A DNA stretch of 64,000 nucleotides from Rhynochetos jubatus (GCA_027574665.1 CM050656.1:2851001-2915000), one strand, 5' to 3'. Shown: positions 1-13,499, numbered from the stretch's first letter. Numbers and translations: made by a program. Notes: a model not told the origin generated them from the letters alone.

Positions 1-1959
1 TTCCCCACTGCCCTCCCCGGGGCAGGGCTGCTGCCTCCTCTGTGCAGGGTGGTCTGCAAGGCAGAGAGCCTCCCAGCAAAGAGCTGCTGCTCTTCCCGTA
101 CCTAATCTCCATCAACTTCCTTGGGAGTGTTCCTTTGTGTGCTCTGGCGTAATATTTAGAAGGATGTAATTAAGAAAACATCTCAGCTGATAATGTACTT
201 AAAGCCTATTATCCCCAGTACCACCTTCTCGTGGAGATGATCAGGGTGATAGGGGGTTATCTCTGCTGCCCTGGGTTCAGAGGGGGAGCTGAACTGTGTG
301 CCGGTTTAGTTGCTTGGCCTCAGCTGCTGGCAGCCTTCACCCCAATGCTGTCTCACAGAAAGACCAGCTAGTGGGAAAATAGCTGGGGACAGGAAATTTT
401 TGCTGGTAATTGCTTTGTGGGGCTTTGTCGGTCTGGAACAAGGTGGGGAGGGGGGAATCACTTAAACACACACATCACCACTACCCCGCCCCCAAACCTG
501 GAGGCTATGAGAAAGTAAAAAGGAGGGTCTGGAGATTGTGAGCAGGGCCTGAAAGTGGGCCAGGGGAAAGGTTTTGGGCTGGATGTGGGCCGAGCCTGTG
601 AGTCACGATGCATTCAGGAGAAATATGGGACTTGAGGACACCATTGAAGCTTCCTCTGCTCAGTGTCCAGCTCCAGCTGGAGACACAATTGTGAGACAAG
701 TGTTTTGGTCCCAAGTCTGTTGTTCAGATACACTTGTGTGGAGACATGGATTATATTGGACACACCTGCCATCAGCTGGGCATGTTGTCACCTTGGCTGC
801 AGGTTTGCAGTGTGCCCAGAACATCTTCTTGTATCCCCAGCAGAAGGACCAAGTCTTCTATAGGGACACAGGCACCAGTGCGAAGCCTGTGGCTTCCCAG
901 TCCCAGAAAAGCAGCTAGCTCATCTTGGGAAGGGGTCTGGTAGTGGTGGTGTCCAAGACATCTTGCTTGTCAGTGGGAAGAGGTGGGTCAGGACAACTGG
1001 ATGCTTTCCACCCCTGATGAGGAAAGCATAGATGGGGGTTGTGGCTGTCAGCTGTCCCTTCCTGAGGTGCAGCAGGGTCATTGCTTCACTGCAGTGATGG
1101 GCCTCTTCCACCCAACTGTCAGGGCCTGTTTAGCTCAAATCTTCCATCTTTTTTCGATGAGAATGTCCATGAAATACTCACTTTGAGGGTAGCAAATAAA
1201 AATTTGAATTTATTAAGTTTGAACTTGTGGCTTAAACTGCATGAGCTGGATTTCGTACCTTATTAGGATTGTTACTACTGGCACATGAACAGTGCAGAAG
1301 CATAACCGTGGGTTGAGTAAGAGGAGTATGTCGGTGTAGATGAGGCTGGTGCTGCAACATGCTCCACAACTACTGCTCAGCCTGGTTTAATAGCTGACCG
1401 TTAAAGCTGTGATGCCACAGAGCAACCCTGTGGGCTGCGGTAGCTTCTCGTATCGTGACCTCATCCAGCCACAAAATGTTGAGAAGAATTTAAGTCATGG
1501 TGAATGCTGTGATGAACTTGGGGCTGTTTGTGAGGTGCCAGTAGAAAGAATCAAGGCTTCTCAGAAAGCCTGTCCTGGTGGCTCATGCAGATGTGACAGC
1601 TATAGGCTTTGGCTTGGGACACCCCTGGATCTCTAGAGACAAACCTATCCTCATAGAATGAGCAATGTAGAACTTGAAGAGTTCCTCTCTTATTTTGGGG
1701 TGCGCTGCTGCATGCTCTCTGTCCTCTGGGGCTGGGGCCAGGCCTGTGCCCTCCCCAGCATCAGCCTGGTGTTTTGGGCTCACTGTGTGTCTCAGGCAGA
1801 GTAAAATGTGTGTGATGGATAATTGCAGGGAAACAAAGAGCTGGAGTGAGGTTGGCTCTGGGAAGAGCTCTGTCACACACAGGGTTTCAAAATGAGCTAA
1901 ATTTAAGAATGAAGTGTGAAGCTAAACTTCTGCTCATGTGGTGCTCTGAAGATATGTTA
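1..1959. other. Non-coding sequence, no recognisable feature
   Basis: I see no gene, RNA or interspersed repeat here. Reading frames are short and occur on both strands in overlapping sets, as expected by chance. The first 130 bases are GC-richer than what follows. Base composition is mixed and there is no CpG-island-like segment. Confidence 0.6.
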
Positions 1960-3130
1960 AGCCCTGAGTAGTACTATGTCTCTGGAAAATGGATTTGGAT
2001 ATTTCCTTTCTGTAAGTAGAATGCTCTCTGCAATTCCATTCTCTATAGTATATATTTCCCTAATTCCTTTCCTTACAAGATAGCACTATTTTTAAATGAG
2101 GCTTTTCTTTCCTTAATTAACCATGTAATCATTGCTTTTCTGTTTCTCAGTTTTGTTGATACATTTGAAGGCATCTCATTCAAGTTCTGTTTTTGCCCTG
2201 GCTTTCTACAGCTTCCAGAATTGCAGCCAGCGTTTAACAACCGATTCAAAGTTTCACTGCTGAAGATTTCTCCTTGAAATTAAGTCAGTTAAAACTTACC
2301 TGTGCTGCATTTCTGTGGAAGGTAGTTGGCATTTCTTAAAGCTTCAATGCTCCTGGTTTGATTGGTCAGCAGGAATATTATCCTTGGATTAAAATCAGTT
2401 TTCTCAAATTTTCTTCCTCCTGATCTCAAAGCCCTGCTGAGACCTTTCCATGGTAGCTATTGGTTTTCACTAGATTAGGAGCAGATTCTCTCTTTCTCTT
2501 TTGTTTACTCAGGGGTTCTCCTAACAGTGTGGTGATTCAGGGCAAATCTTCTCAACACCAGTATCGCTTGTCCCAAAGAGCATCCTAATTGCCCCCTGTG
2601 GCTTTTTTTTTTTTACATTAAACACTACTTACAACAAGTAGCTCTCAACTCTTCACTGATTTTAAAGAGTTATTTATGTTGTGCAGGAAAAAGACCTCAT
2701 CCTGTGGGTTTAGTGCTGCTGTGCATTTTTACTCCCGCCCAGCTGTGCAGAGCACTGTGGATAACTCATGGCAGGCAGTGCCCAGAGGTGCTGCGGTGAC
2801 GCTGTTCTGCAGAGTGACGGGGTTGGGGGAAGAAGGAGATCCCAAAAGGGACAACACCCAGCAATATCGTTAAAGCCCCAGGAATGTTGTGTATGTGCAT
2901 GGGCTTTGGGTGATTAAAATGTGTTGGAGCAGAAGGATGCTGGAAAAGCAGTGGTTGGGAACAGCACCAGAAAGCTGATTCCAAGCTGGTGTGCCTTGTG
3001 CCATTGATGGGGAGATCTTAGATGGGTGTCTGTGAGGAGAAGGAGATTTTGCATATTAGGGAGTTTGCTACAGGGAGAACTGATTTTCCTTTGGGAAAAG
3101 TTAAGGCTATTAATAAATCTCTATTTTTGT
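1960..3130. other. AT-rich non-coding stretch
   Basis: This part is richer in A and T than its flanks and carries a run of 12 T at 2603-2614. No frame stays open for long and no transposon ends are recognised. It could be intronic or intergenic. Confidence 0.5.
2603..2614. repeat. Poly-T run (12 T)
   Basis: The run is seen directly. No retrotransposed gene copy is recognised beside it, so it is treated as simple low-complexity sequence. Confidence 0.8.
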
Positions 3131-6100
3131 ACTGGGGCTTGGTATTAACTTCCAACTACTTCAGAGTATTTTCAGAGAATGGGCTGCGTTCTTGACCTGT
3201 TCTTTCTGCTGCTTCATCGTGCTGCTGGCTGTGAACAACGTATGTGACAAAACCTGTTAATAAGAATGAAGCTTATTCATAAACCTCAGAACTTTGTGAG
3301 TGGTATTTTTCTTTCTAACTGAAATTATCACTTGTCTGAGTATCCCTGATTTGATGTTTGTCCCAACACCACTATCTGCTGAGTTATTTAAGGCAGTGCT
3401 CCAGAGCTCAGCCTGGAGCTGTGGTTTGGGTGCTGGCAAGATGGGTGGCGGGTGCTGGCAAGATGGGTGGCAAGTGCTGGCTTTGGGAAAGCTGCCAACA
3501 CAGAGATGCACCTTGCTGAGACGTGCCTTGGGAATCAAGCAAACCACAAAGGAATCTCCTCTTTAACAAAAAGAGGTAAAAAGGCATGAAATGCCTTTAT
3601 AAAAAGGGGGGTTTTCCTCCCTCCTTTCAATGGTGATCTCCTGCCTATTGTACCTACTCCCCAGCCTTCAAGAAGCATTTCCCCTGTTCATCAGCAGCAA
3701 ACCTGCCTTTCTCTGAGCACTCAGACATGAACGTGCCCTTCATACCCAGCAGGCTTCTGTCTGCTGGGTATGCTGTTTCATGTCTCCTTCCATGCCCTGC
3801 GGAGCACGGTGCTCTCTGCTCCTCTGCCAGCCAGGCCACCAGCATCGCCTTGAGATGCAGCCAGCTGGCGTATGGAAAGTCCTGTTAGGTAGCAATTGTT
3901 AGGAGATGCTTACTCCACCTGTACTTGGAGGGTAAGTAGTTGTCTTCATCAGATGTGCCCCATAGGTGTGTGCTACCCAGGAGTGACTAGAAGTGTCTGC
4001 TGCCTTCCCAGGAAAAGGTGTGTTTGCAGAAAAGGAACCCAACATCTGGAGATGTGGGGAGTGCTACAGGTTGTGCACAGCATTCCTCAGAGGATGATAC
4101 AGAATGCAGTCTGTTTTCAGAGAGGGATCTCCACCTTTGTCTGATATTTATATACACATACTTTTTACTTTGATAAAATATCTCCTGAAGTATAATGGCT
4201 TTGGAAATTTGGAGTGAGCTGGGCTGATGCTGCACAGGATAACATGCAGCTGTTTGGGGAGGGCTTTCCTTGTCCTGTTGGTGGGTGGAGTTGGGTGGGG
4301 TACGTTGGGTGGAGTCACAGCTGTGATGCTATGTGCTGTGGTATAAGGTGTGTGTACCTTGGAGAGACAGAGAAAATGCTCTAAAAAGAAGGTATTAGGA
4401 GAAGTTTTGGTTGGCTTATGTTAATAAAGGCATTTGTGATAACATTTCAATGAAAATAATAGAATTTGGATTATATTTTGAGGTTGGGTGTTGGAAAAAC
4501 GGAGCTGGTGAGGCTTCTCATAGCAGCACCAGGTGGAATTCGTGGCTTGGCTTGCTGGGGACCCTTGGGGCTATCCTCCCTCCAGACCTGGTGCTCTCAG
4601 GTGATGTGCAGGCAGCAGTGGCACAATGCTGCCCTGTTACGGCTGGTGGGCCAGTCTGTCTAATGGCATAAAGGGGCTGTTTTCTGTCTCCTTGCTGACA
4701 GATCCTTGGCATTTTATTTGAGAAGAAATTGCATTTTTTCCTTAGGCAGAAATGGATGTATATCTGGAGAAGTCTATGAAAGCTGCTGTAATTTAAATTT
4801 CAAATACTGAACACAACAAACCACTCACAGACACTGAGATGCTGTTGTTCAGACATGGTGAAATCTGCCCCCGCGCAAGGACCGGTGAGGATGCTTGGGG
4901 GGAGCAAAATCGTGCAGAATAGCATCCATGGGACAGCATTGCTCCTTGTCTTGAGCAAATGCCTGTGGACAGCACGGGTGTGTGAGCTGCTCTGTGTGCT
5001 GTGACAACGTGGAACCAATGAATGGTGACATGTGTTGAAGGTGTTCTCCAGCATCCGGTCCTCAGCGCGCTTTGTCACCACTGCTTGGCAGCGCATTGAG
5101 GAGGAGCTTGGGTTCCAAAAATAATATGAATTCAGAAAGATGGGTTTTAAAATTACAGAGCAGCTAGGCAACAAAAAGTACATGGGCCATACTAGGCTTC
5201 AGCTGTTTGTTTGCTGCAGCCAAAAGTGGCTTCGTTAGTCAAAATGAAATACTGTAGGTGGTTAATCATGAACCCACCAGGAATCCTGAGCAAAATGGCA
5301 GCACAAGGCAGACACAGCAGTGTGGGAGCATCTGTTGCCATGCCAACCTCTTAATTTAAAGCTATCACAGAGCAGATGCTATTGCATCATGAATATAGGT
5401 TTACCTTGTAGTAGCGGTGCTGTTCTGGACCTTAAGTTTGCTCGTGTGTAGGAATGCTTGGGGCCTGAAGAACGCAGAATAAATCAAAGTTCTGTGATTA
5501 GTTGCATTTATCTTTCATGAAATAGAAATAAGACTTCCTTATTGCTTTGCACAAAAAATGGTGAGTTTCAGGTTTTTTCTAGAAGCCCTTTGCACGTTGC
5601 TCACCTGGGCGCACCCATCCCCACAGCAGCATGGCCTGTGCCACCCATCTCTGCTGCTGTTGCTCAGCTCCCTGGTAGCAGCGGCTGCATTTTTCTGTGT
5701 GAGAGCTTTTCCTGTAAGTCAAGCTGACGGCCCTCGAATGATGTGTATTTGCAATTCAGAGCTGCAAATAGACACCCTGAGGTTGTGAGAGGGAGAGCGT
5801 GGGAAGGGCTTGGAGCTCCTGCTGCCAGAGGTTTGGGTAGTTCTAGACACGTTCTGGGAAACTGGTGTTCATTATTCTGGCTTCAGTTTTATTGTTTCTC
5901 ATCCTGAGGTGGCATTTGGGATGTGAAAAGACATAGAGATGCATCTTGGGTTAAATTAAAAATTCTGTTTTGAGAGGAATGGCTGTGACTGGAAGGGCTG
6001 TGAAGGACTTGGGGGTAGCTAATGGCTGAACCTACAGGTGGAGCTCTGCTGTGTGGTGGGTCCTGCTGAGGAGCTGCCCAGGTCTGGCCAGTGTACAGGT

Positions 6101-6162
6101 TATGGGATGGCAGTGTGCTAGATGGCTTAATTTGCATTAGGTTTTCCTTCCTCCTTCCTAAG
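3131..6162. other. Non-coding sequence with a small tandem repeat
   Basis: No gene or dispersed repeat is recognised apart from the 22-bp tandem repeat at 3428-3480. The longest reading frames are about 127 codons, unlike any family I know and overlapped on other frames. A G+T-rich patch near 4270-4315 repeats GTTGGGTGG-like words but has no clear unit. Confidence 0.55.
3428..3480. repeat. Short minisatellite, 22-bp unit, about 2.4 copies
   Basis: The 20-base word at 3430-3449 recurs exactly at 3452-3471, giving a period of 22 bp. A third partial copy starts at 3474 and then diverges. This looks like a small local tandem duplication with no apparent coding role. Confidence 0.85.
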
Positions 6163-6870
6163 CAGAAGGCGTGCTGTTGTACAGCAGGACCTGGACAGGC
6201 TGGAGGGTTGGGCAGAGAGGAACCTAATGAAGTTCATCAAGAGCAAGGGTAGATCCTGTGCCTGGGGAGGAAGAACCCCGTGCACTGGTACAGGTTGAGG
6301 GTTGATCTGCTGGAAAGCAGCTCTGCAGAGAGGGGACCAGGGGGACAGTCAGCCATGAGCCAGTCAAGCATCCTGTGCCCAAGAAAGGCAACGGTGTCCT
6401 GGGTGGGTGTTTAAAAAGACTGGCCAGCAGGTTGAGGGAGGTTATCCTGTCCCTGTGCTCTGTCCCAGTGTGGCTGCACCTGGAGTGCTGTCTGGTTCTA
6501 GGCTCCCACTTCAAGGAAGACAGGGAACTGCTGAAGAGAGTCCAGTGGAGGGTATGAGGAGGATCAGGAGAATTGAGCACCTCTTATGGGGAAAGGCTGA
6601 GACCTGGGGCTGTTTAGCCTGGAGAAAAGAAGACTGAGAGGGGATCTCATCAATGCTTACAAATATCTAAAGGAGGGTGGGTGTCAAGAGGAGGGGGTCA
6701 GACTCTTTTCAGTGGTGCCCAGTGACAAGACAGGGGGCATCTGGCACAAACTGGAATGCAGGAAATTCCATCTCAACACTAGGAAGAACGGATGGTGTCA
6801 GAGCCCTGGAACTGGCTGCCCAGAGAGGCTGTGGAAGTCTCCTGCTCTGGAAATATTCAAAAGATGTCTT
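6163..6870 (+). mobile_element. CR1 LINE fragment (ORF2 end and 3'UTR), old copy
   Basis: CR1 is the main non-LTR retrotransposon of birds. It moves by target-primed reverse transcription using its ORF2 endonuclease/reverse transcriptase. This fragment starts in the 3' part of ORF2. Near 6480-6555 the plus strand still encodes decayed C-terminal ORF2 residues (for example FKEDRELLKRVQ). It continues into the 3'UTR with recognisable phrases at 6590-6700 and 6810-6865. About 6350-6410 does not fit and probably marks an internal deletion. The terminal tail repeat is missing, so the 3' end has been lost, which is unusual because CR1 copies are normally truncated at the 5' end. Its sequence differs from the other ten copies, suggesting an older subfamily. 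Confidence 0.9.
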
Positions 6871-9800
6871 AGCTTAGTGAGATAAGTTCAGCTGTGGCAT
6901 TTATCTTCCTGAGCAGGATAAAGCAGGGATGCACAGAAACTCCATGGCCTGGCAGCAGACTGGCACTTGTGATTTCTGGAGGGCGGGCAACAGGGACAGT
7001 GTTGCTGAGTCACCAGGTGTAACTGGTACAAGTCATACCTGGAACTGGCATAGAAATCTGTGGTACAGGTGTATTTGGGCAAAGTGTATATACAGAAGGC
7101 ACTCTGGAGTTGATAACACGCTTGCTCTGTCCGAAACAACCTGAAGGATGGATACACCCTGCGCAAAGCACTGGCTTCGCCTGTATCTCAAACATGATGA
7201 GGAAAACGTTTTTCAGCTTCTCTGTGCTTATGGTAGAATGAGTGGCCTGAAGTGAGAAAGGAATAGAGGCTTCACACTAAAATAATAGGCTGTATCACAG
7301 ACTGGTGTCTCGCCCGTGTTTCTTCCCAGCAGCGGTGCTGTGGCTGTTGAGAATCCCACTGTGGTGCCAGTGGGTCACTGTCAGGGTTTGGCATATGTGC
7401 TTTGCACAGGGCACATGAAAAGCACTGAAGACACTAATTTCAGGATCATGATTAACTTCCTAAATGTGATTCTCAGAGATACTTGGGGAAAAAATAAAGG
7501 CAAAATCCTTTTGCAGAAACAGTGCAATAAACCCTGTTTTGGTGAATTTTTCTGCAAGGGAATTCAACAGCGAAAGCAAACAAGTTTAACTCAATTAGTG
7601 AATACTGTAAAGCATTTAAATTTCTTCCTCTTCTATGTTTGTGAGTATCCATGATCTCAGCTAACTGAAACTGAGTTTCTACACTCCCTTTTCTGGTTTT
7701 GGTCGGAGTTGATACCCACATATTCTCATTTGTACCAGCCTTGGTTGGTCTCTGTGTTAACAAGCTGTTGTTATGCCCCCATATAAATATGGTGTCCTTC
7801 TTTGAGCTGCTTTTGCCATCCACAGATGGAGTTGTGCATAAAAATATTGTGGAAAAACGTTGCCCAACTGCAAAATAAAAAGATATTTGGAGGAGGTCTG
7901 AAAGGTCTTATTTAGGAAAAACTAATGAAAGCATCAATTTGTACCATACAGTGTGTGAGCAGCGGTACAGCTCGAGGGATGGGGAGCATGGCGGAGCTCC
8001 GCTCTGGGAATGCTCTGCCACAATCCAGTGCTTCTGAAGAAGTTCTTTATTAGTAATTAGTCATTTATTAATAATCTGCAAGCTGCGTATGCCCTGAAAG
8101 CCCAGAACCCTCCCCATGGGCCCTGTCTTACTGGTGGGTGTTGGAAATCATCTATTTTAGCCAGCAATGTGGTGGTTTTTTCAGGGTTTATCCCTCACTG
8201 CAAGATATTCTAGATTTTGGGGGTTGCTGGTGTTTAAAAGCTGTATTCTTTTAAATTACATAGACTATTAAAGTACCTAAAGGTATTGGAAACAGCAAGT
8301 TTGCTGCTTTAAAATGCTGGGTTGGATATGGAGAGTGGCTCCTCTGCCAGCTGTAGCCACTCATTCATTTGATGAATCATTATGGTTTGCCCTGAATTAG
8401 CCACTTAGAAGAAAATTGCTGCTGCCTTTCCAAGCCTCAGAGCCTGGTATATGTGTTTAAAGAGGGGGACAAAAGGCTTTCATTTTTAAAAACCCATGTT
8501 GCTCGTAAGTGTGCTAGTCCATGTGCCAAAGCTGCGCAGTACTTCTGGCAGCTCAAACAAGTAGGAACACGAATCAATGGGACCCAAAGTGAAAAAATCT
8601 GTGCATGTGCAACAAGGTAAAGAGGAGGATGCAGTGAAAGGAGCATCCTTTTGCCAAAGGAGTTTTGGCAAGACCTGGCTCTGGGCTACCTACCTTGGCT
8701 TGCCCATAACATGGAACTCTTATTTGCTCTTTTATGGATCTGCCTCTGGTTTAAGCCTGTCTGTGCTATACCTCATGCTCTGTGGCGGGACCTCTGCTCC
8801 CTTTTGGGAAGGGAAATAACACTTTCAGGGTTTTATCAATGTTCCAGCTATGGTGGGGCAGTGCAGTGAGGATGCAGATGTAGAGGCAGCACATCAAAGG
8901 CAGAGTTAAGAGGGATAACCTGCATCTCTGTTGCAAATGCCTGCTTGCAAATTGATCGTGTTCCTCTGTAAATTTATTGATGTTCTTTTGCCCCAGTGCT
9001 CTTTCCAGAGGCTCTCCCAGAGTTTCCTTAGGGTGCTGGAGAAGGGGGGGAGCATGCAGGGCATGGGTGTTTGGGAGTCCAGCTCCTGGCATGGGCTACG
9101 GGCTAGGAGGAGACACTAAGCTAATTCTTTTTGTCTTACTGCAAAACCTGTTTGGTGTTTTGTAGGGGAGAGAGGGAGAGCAGGGCTTTGTCAGCCCTTG
9201 GATACTTGATGTTGCTGTCTCCAGCTTGTGCTGTGGATAGAAGGGTGGGCACCTCTGAGAGCCATACTGCAGTCCATGTCGGGGTGCAGAGGATGCAAAC
9301 ACCTCTGGCCAGACCAGGGAAGGTCAGCGTGGGGCTGGCTGGGGGCTGTGGCACAGAGCTGTGTGGGTGCCTCTGTCCAGGCTCCCAGTCCTGCTGGGAT
9401 GTCTTCTGCATTCTCCTCAAAGAATAGGGCCCCGGGATGGGGCTGCTCCCCAGGACAAAAAGGACCTGCCTGCCTGGTCGGTCTGCTGCCTTCACCCCGC
9501 AGAAAGGCTTGCTTTTGGCACAGGCATCTCAAGTGGGGTACTGCTTATTACATGAACTTTGTGCTTCAACTGTCAAGCAGCACAGGGGTGTGTGTGAGAG
9601 AGCCTCATCTGAAAGTAGGTGAGGGAGGAGGCACAGAGGCAAGTGGAGAGAAATGGGATCTGCCCATTTGCTGTCCTGGCAGAAAAAGGCTCCAAAGCAG
9701 TCAGTTTGGGGTTTTCCTGATCATGTCTAAGTTTGTCCTGTAGCAAGGCTGACCTGTAACACATATTAAAAAAATAATAAAAGCAAGCTTGTCTGTTTCC

Positions 9801-11039
9801 CAAATTCACAGTAGCACCCGTTCATGTGCTCTAATGTGCTGTGAAGTGTCTTTCTGGATTGTTTATGAACCATTCCTCGCACCTTCCTCTAGCTTCAGCC
9901 TGGCTTACATCTCTGGTTTTACAGCTGCTTCCTCATCCTCACCCCCCACAATTTTCCTTTGCTACCTTATTGTAGCCTTTTAAAGTGATTTGTATAATAA
10001 GCCTCCTTTAAGAGGAAATAACTTGTTTGGGAATGGTACAGGCTGTATCAAGGCATGCCTGCAGTGATTTACCTGTTTGACTTGACGGACATCCTCATAA
10101 GAGCATGACATATAGTGCTAAAATAGGAAGGAAAGAGTAGGAAGAACACAGTAACCCCTTCTGAGATGGATTTTTTCCTTTCATGGATGGGCTAAGGTTT
10201 GCACAAGGGACACACTTAAAAAGGGAAAAAGTATTGCTGTGCTAAGCTTTTAATAGCTGACCCCATTGCTATGATCTGCTGGAGCATGTGTCCTCGGAGG
10301 CTGACAGTCCCAGCGCGGGGCCGAGGCTGCTGGAGGAGCTCTGGAAGGCAGCAGCTCCTCGTGCCACCCTGGGTGTTTTCTGGCAGATGGGTTTAATGGA
10401 GGCCTCGGTGTGGCAGCAGTGATGTGCACCAGGCAGGACCTCGCTGCATGAGTTGCTCCCAGCAGACAAGTGTCTCCTTCCAGCACCTCTGCCTTCCCCA
10501 CGAACTCCATGTGCGGAGCGGTGGGAACTCAGTGGGAGTTTGGCTGTGGCTGAGCTCACTAAGAGCATCCTTGCCTTTCCCTTTTGCTTCTGCAGACCTG
10601 GGTGTGTGATCCAGGAGCAGAGTGCCACTTGCCTCCCATGCTATGTGCCCATGTGGGGACATCCAGAGCTGCTCGGAAAAGGGGACCCTGTCACTGCTTG
10701 CCCAGCAGGTGGGCTGGGAGCTGTGCCTGTCCCACTGAAAGCCCCAGAGGGAAGGACTCTGCTGGGCTGCAGCCCTGTTAGAGCCTCTGCTGCCCTGGAA
10801 TTACAATCTGCCTCTGCCCTACTCTAATGTAATCTCCTTTCTGTTGTATTGAGGTACCAGCTCGTTTCAGGCAGCTGATACAACCACTCCTGTTCACACA
10901 GGAACACACCAAATGTGGTTTGTTGCTAATACTATTGTAAATGTATATATTTATCATGCTGTTGTGTTGCAGTTTGCCAGCTGTTTTAAAAAAAAAAATG
11001 CATGATTTAAAAATACTCACAGCCAGCATAGGTAGGGGA
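6871..11039. other. Non-coding sequence, no recognisable feature
   Basis: No gene, RNA or dispersed repeat is recognised. Around 9000-9700 the sequence is GC-richer, which lengthens chance frames (up to 171 codons at 9228-9743, overlapped by others on both strands). A run of 11 A lies at 10988-10998. Nothing here argues for an exon. Confidence 0.55.
10988..10998. repeat. Poly-A run (11 A)
   Basis: The run is seen directly in AT-rich sequence. No retrogene body is recognised upstream. Confidence 0.8.
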
Positions 11040-11330
11040 GGAGGGAGTGTTTAAAAATTCAGCTCGTTTAGAGTAATTTTTAATCTCTCTCCCTAATTAT
11101 TTAATCACTGAAATAGTGCTGAGGATGTGTCATAAATAATGCTATGTTTCTCTCTGCTTCCCCCACTAGCTGCTTTCTTCTCGGCCGAGGCACATAACAG
11201 CGAGGCAGAGCTCCTTCATCTTTTATTCTGATTGATCTGAATTCATATTACCCAGTGACACTAAAGCAAGCAGGGAAAGGAAACCAAAGGTAATTTTGTA
11301 TTTTCTCTTGCTTTAAGAGACAGTATTTTG
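11040..11330. other. AT-rich island, possible conserved non-coding element
   Basis: The segment is AT-rich with several TAATT-type homeodomain core words. It also has acceptor-like and donor-like splice words at 11150-11169 and 11289. All three frames between those words contain stops, so it is not a coding exon. A regulatory role is only inferred from composition and low repeat content. Confidence 0.25.
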
Positions 11331-13499
11331 AGTCACATACACGTGGGCTTTCACCTGCGTGTGCACACACACTCACACGTGCACTCTAGGTGCCTTTGGT
11401 GGCACTGCTCACCTCGATCCAGGCTGTTCTGTGAAGCATTCTTGTAAATTAAGAAAAGAATTTGTCAATAGGATAAAATAAAGCAGAATTACACCAGAGT
11501 GTAATGTATGAAATGGAAATTTGCTGTTGGTGTAGTAGACACATGGATGCATTCATGCAAGATGCATCTTACAGCACTTTGCAAAGGGATTTTAGTGCCT
11601 CCTTGATTTCTCAAAGAACCCTCGGAGGAGGGATGAGCCCTTGTGCCTGCTGCTTCCAAGTTTAACCAAATGTGGTATGGAAAATATGGAAAGCAAAGTC
11701 AGTCATTCTCCAGCTGTGACCTGCATCCCTACTTGTGATGCAGAGCGGTGCCCACATCCCTGGTGAGATACCCAAACCCCAGGTGAGCTGGTGGGCTGTT
11801 GCAGGACCCCCACCCACAGCAGGGAGTCCACGTGTGCTGCTGGGGCTATCTGACCCCCTGCACCTCGGGCAGAGTGTGTGCATTGCTGTGTTCCTCTGGC
11901 TGGGGCTGAGCCTGGACTCTGTGCCTGGGGCAGGTGGCTGTAACAAGCCAGGAGCTGAGCCCAAGGCCCTGAGCCCGGTGTTTGCTCAGGCCATGGAGGG
12001 GAAAAAGAAAAAGGGAAAAAAAAAAAAATCCCTATACAGTGTTTTGAAAACATGCCCTTGAAAGTGGTGAGGGATAATGATCACCTGCTTTTAAAATCTC
12101 TTCTGATTTGCTTTATGGAAATGGAGTTTTCCCATCCCTTCCTTGCCTGGGTCTGGCTGTGTGCTGTGCTTTGCTGCTCCCACCAGTGCCTCCCAGGATC
12201 CCACCTGTGGGGCAGGGCTGCAGCATGGCTGGCTGCCCCTCATCTCGCAGGGCACGGGCAGGGATTACAGCTCCAAATCACTGGTGCACCTAGGGAGTCC
12301 CAGGAAAAGCCAACCAAGGCATGTGGAAGCTGTCAGGATCCTCCCGGTGTGGGAGCTGTACTGGCCACAGTGCTGCTTCCCTGTGGGCCCCTCTTGTCTG
12401 CAGTTGCTCTTACTCTGCTGCCAGGTCGCTGGGGTGGAGAGTTTGGATCTCCCTGCACTGAACTTGGAGAGGCACGATGAGAAAAACCTCGAGTTACACC
12501 CCAGATGCTTTAGGTACAGAAAAGCTCAGTTCTTTCACTTTTAAACTTTCCGCAATACATGTTGCAATGCTTGGCACAAGACAGACATGGTTACGGCTGG
12601 GAGCTCTGGGCAGTGGTGAAGCAGTAACATGCCATTACTGACGTAAACAAATTTTTCTTGGAACTCTTCATGCGTGCTTTAAATTTCACGTGAAGTGCTC
12701 AAGCATCAATGGACTCTTTGTTGATTTTTTTTCTTTGCATTTCCATATAAGACATACGGAGACTGGATGCTGAAATACAGATAAAAACTTTGTTTCAAGC
12801 GTCATAACCTGGAGTAACAAAGAAACTGCCATGTAAACTGGGGACATGGGGAGTGTTGACTGTTACCTGAGTGCAGGATTGAGGGAAAGAGCTACCAAAT
12901 ACTGGGATTTTGAAATAATGCAGAAAACAGCTCTTCCCCCAAACAGCTCGGGCAGCAGGGCTGCTGCACATGGGAGGCACTGCCACATGGCCTGTGGTGA
13001 CCAGGTGAAGGTGTAGCTGCCCCTCTGTGCCAGACCGTCTGTCTCCAAGCTCCTGTGAGGAAGGAGGGAGCAATTATTTTCTCTCTCCAGGCTCTCCTGG
13101 AGGTGCTTTGGCACCCCCAGGTATCTGCTTTCCAGGAATGCAATTTAATCTGCAGAAAGGCGAGTGTGTCAGCTTAATGGGAAGAGCACATGGCATGGAT
13201 CCAATCTTTTTTATACAAGTCATAATTCCCTTATAAAATGCAGTGGCCATCCTGGGTTAAGGATGCACATCCATTGTGTCATGTTGGGCTGGAGTGTACG
13301 TTGCCATGTGTATATGGGGGGGTGTATGCTGTATCTTGGATCTGTCCCCGGAGACCAGGTTCTCCTGGAGGAAAAAGCTACAGTGAGGAACTGCCCTGCC
13401 AAAGAAGAATACTTGTTTTTCTTATTAATAACTTCTTTCTGAAAATCAATTAGCTGGTAGAGGCAGCCCAGCAAGTCTCTCGGTAGCTATGGAGACAGA
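11331..13499. other. Non-coding sequence with purine-rich tract
   Basis: No gene or dispersed repeat is recognised. A C/A-rich patch near 11360-11385 contains a few CA steps. An A-rich tract lies at 12002-12028. Frames of 142 and 133 codons near 12.05-12.55 kb overlap each other in different frames and look like chance. Confidence 0.55.
12002..12028. repeat. A-rich low-complexity tract with 13-A run
   Basis: The tract is almost all A with a few G, ending in 13 A at 12016-12028. I checked upstream for a processed gene copy and recognised none. Confidence 0.8.

Noticed and set aside
12002..12028. A-rich tract as the tail of a processed retrogene
   Set aside because: No gene-like body, target-site duplication or polyadenylation signal was recognised upstream.
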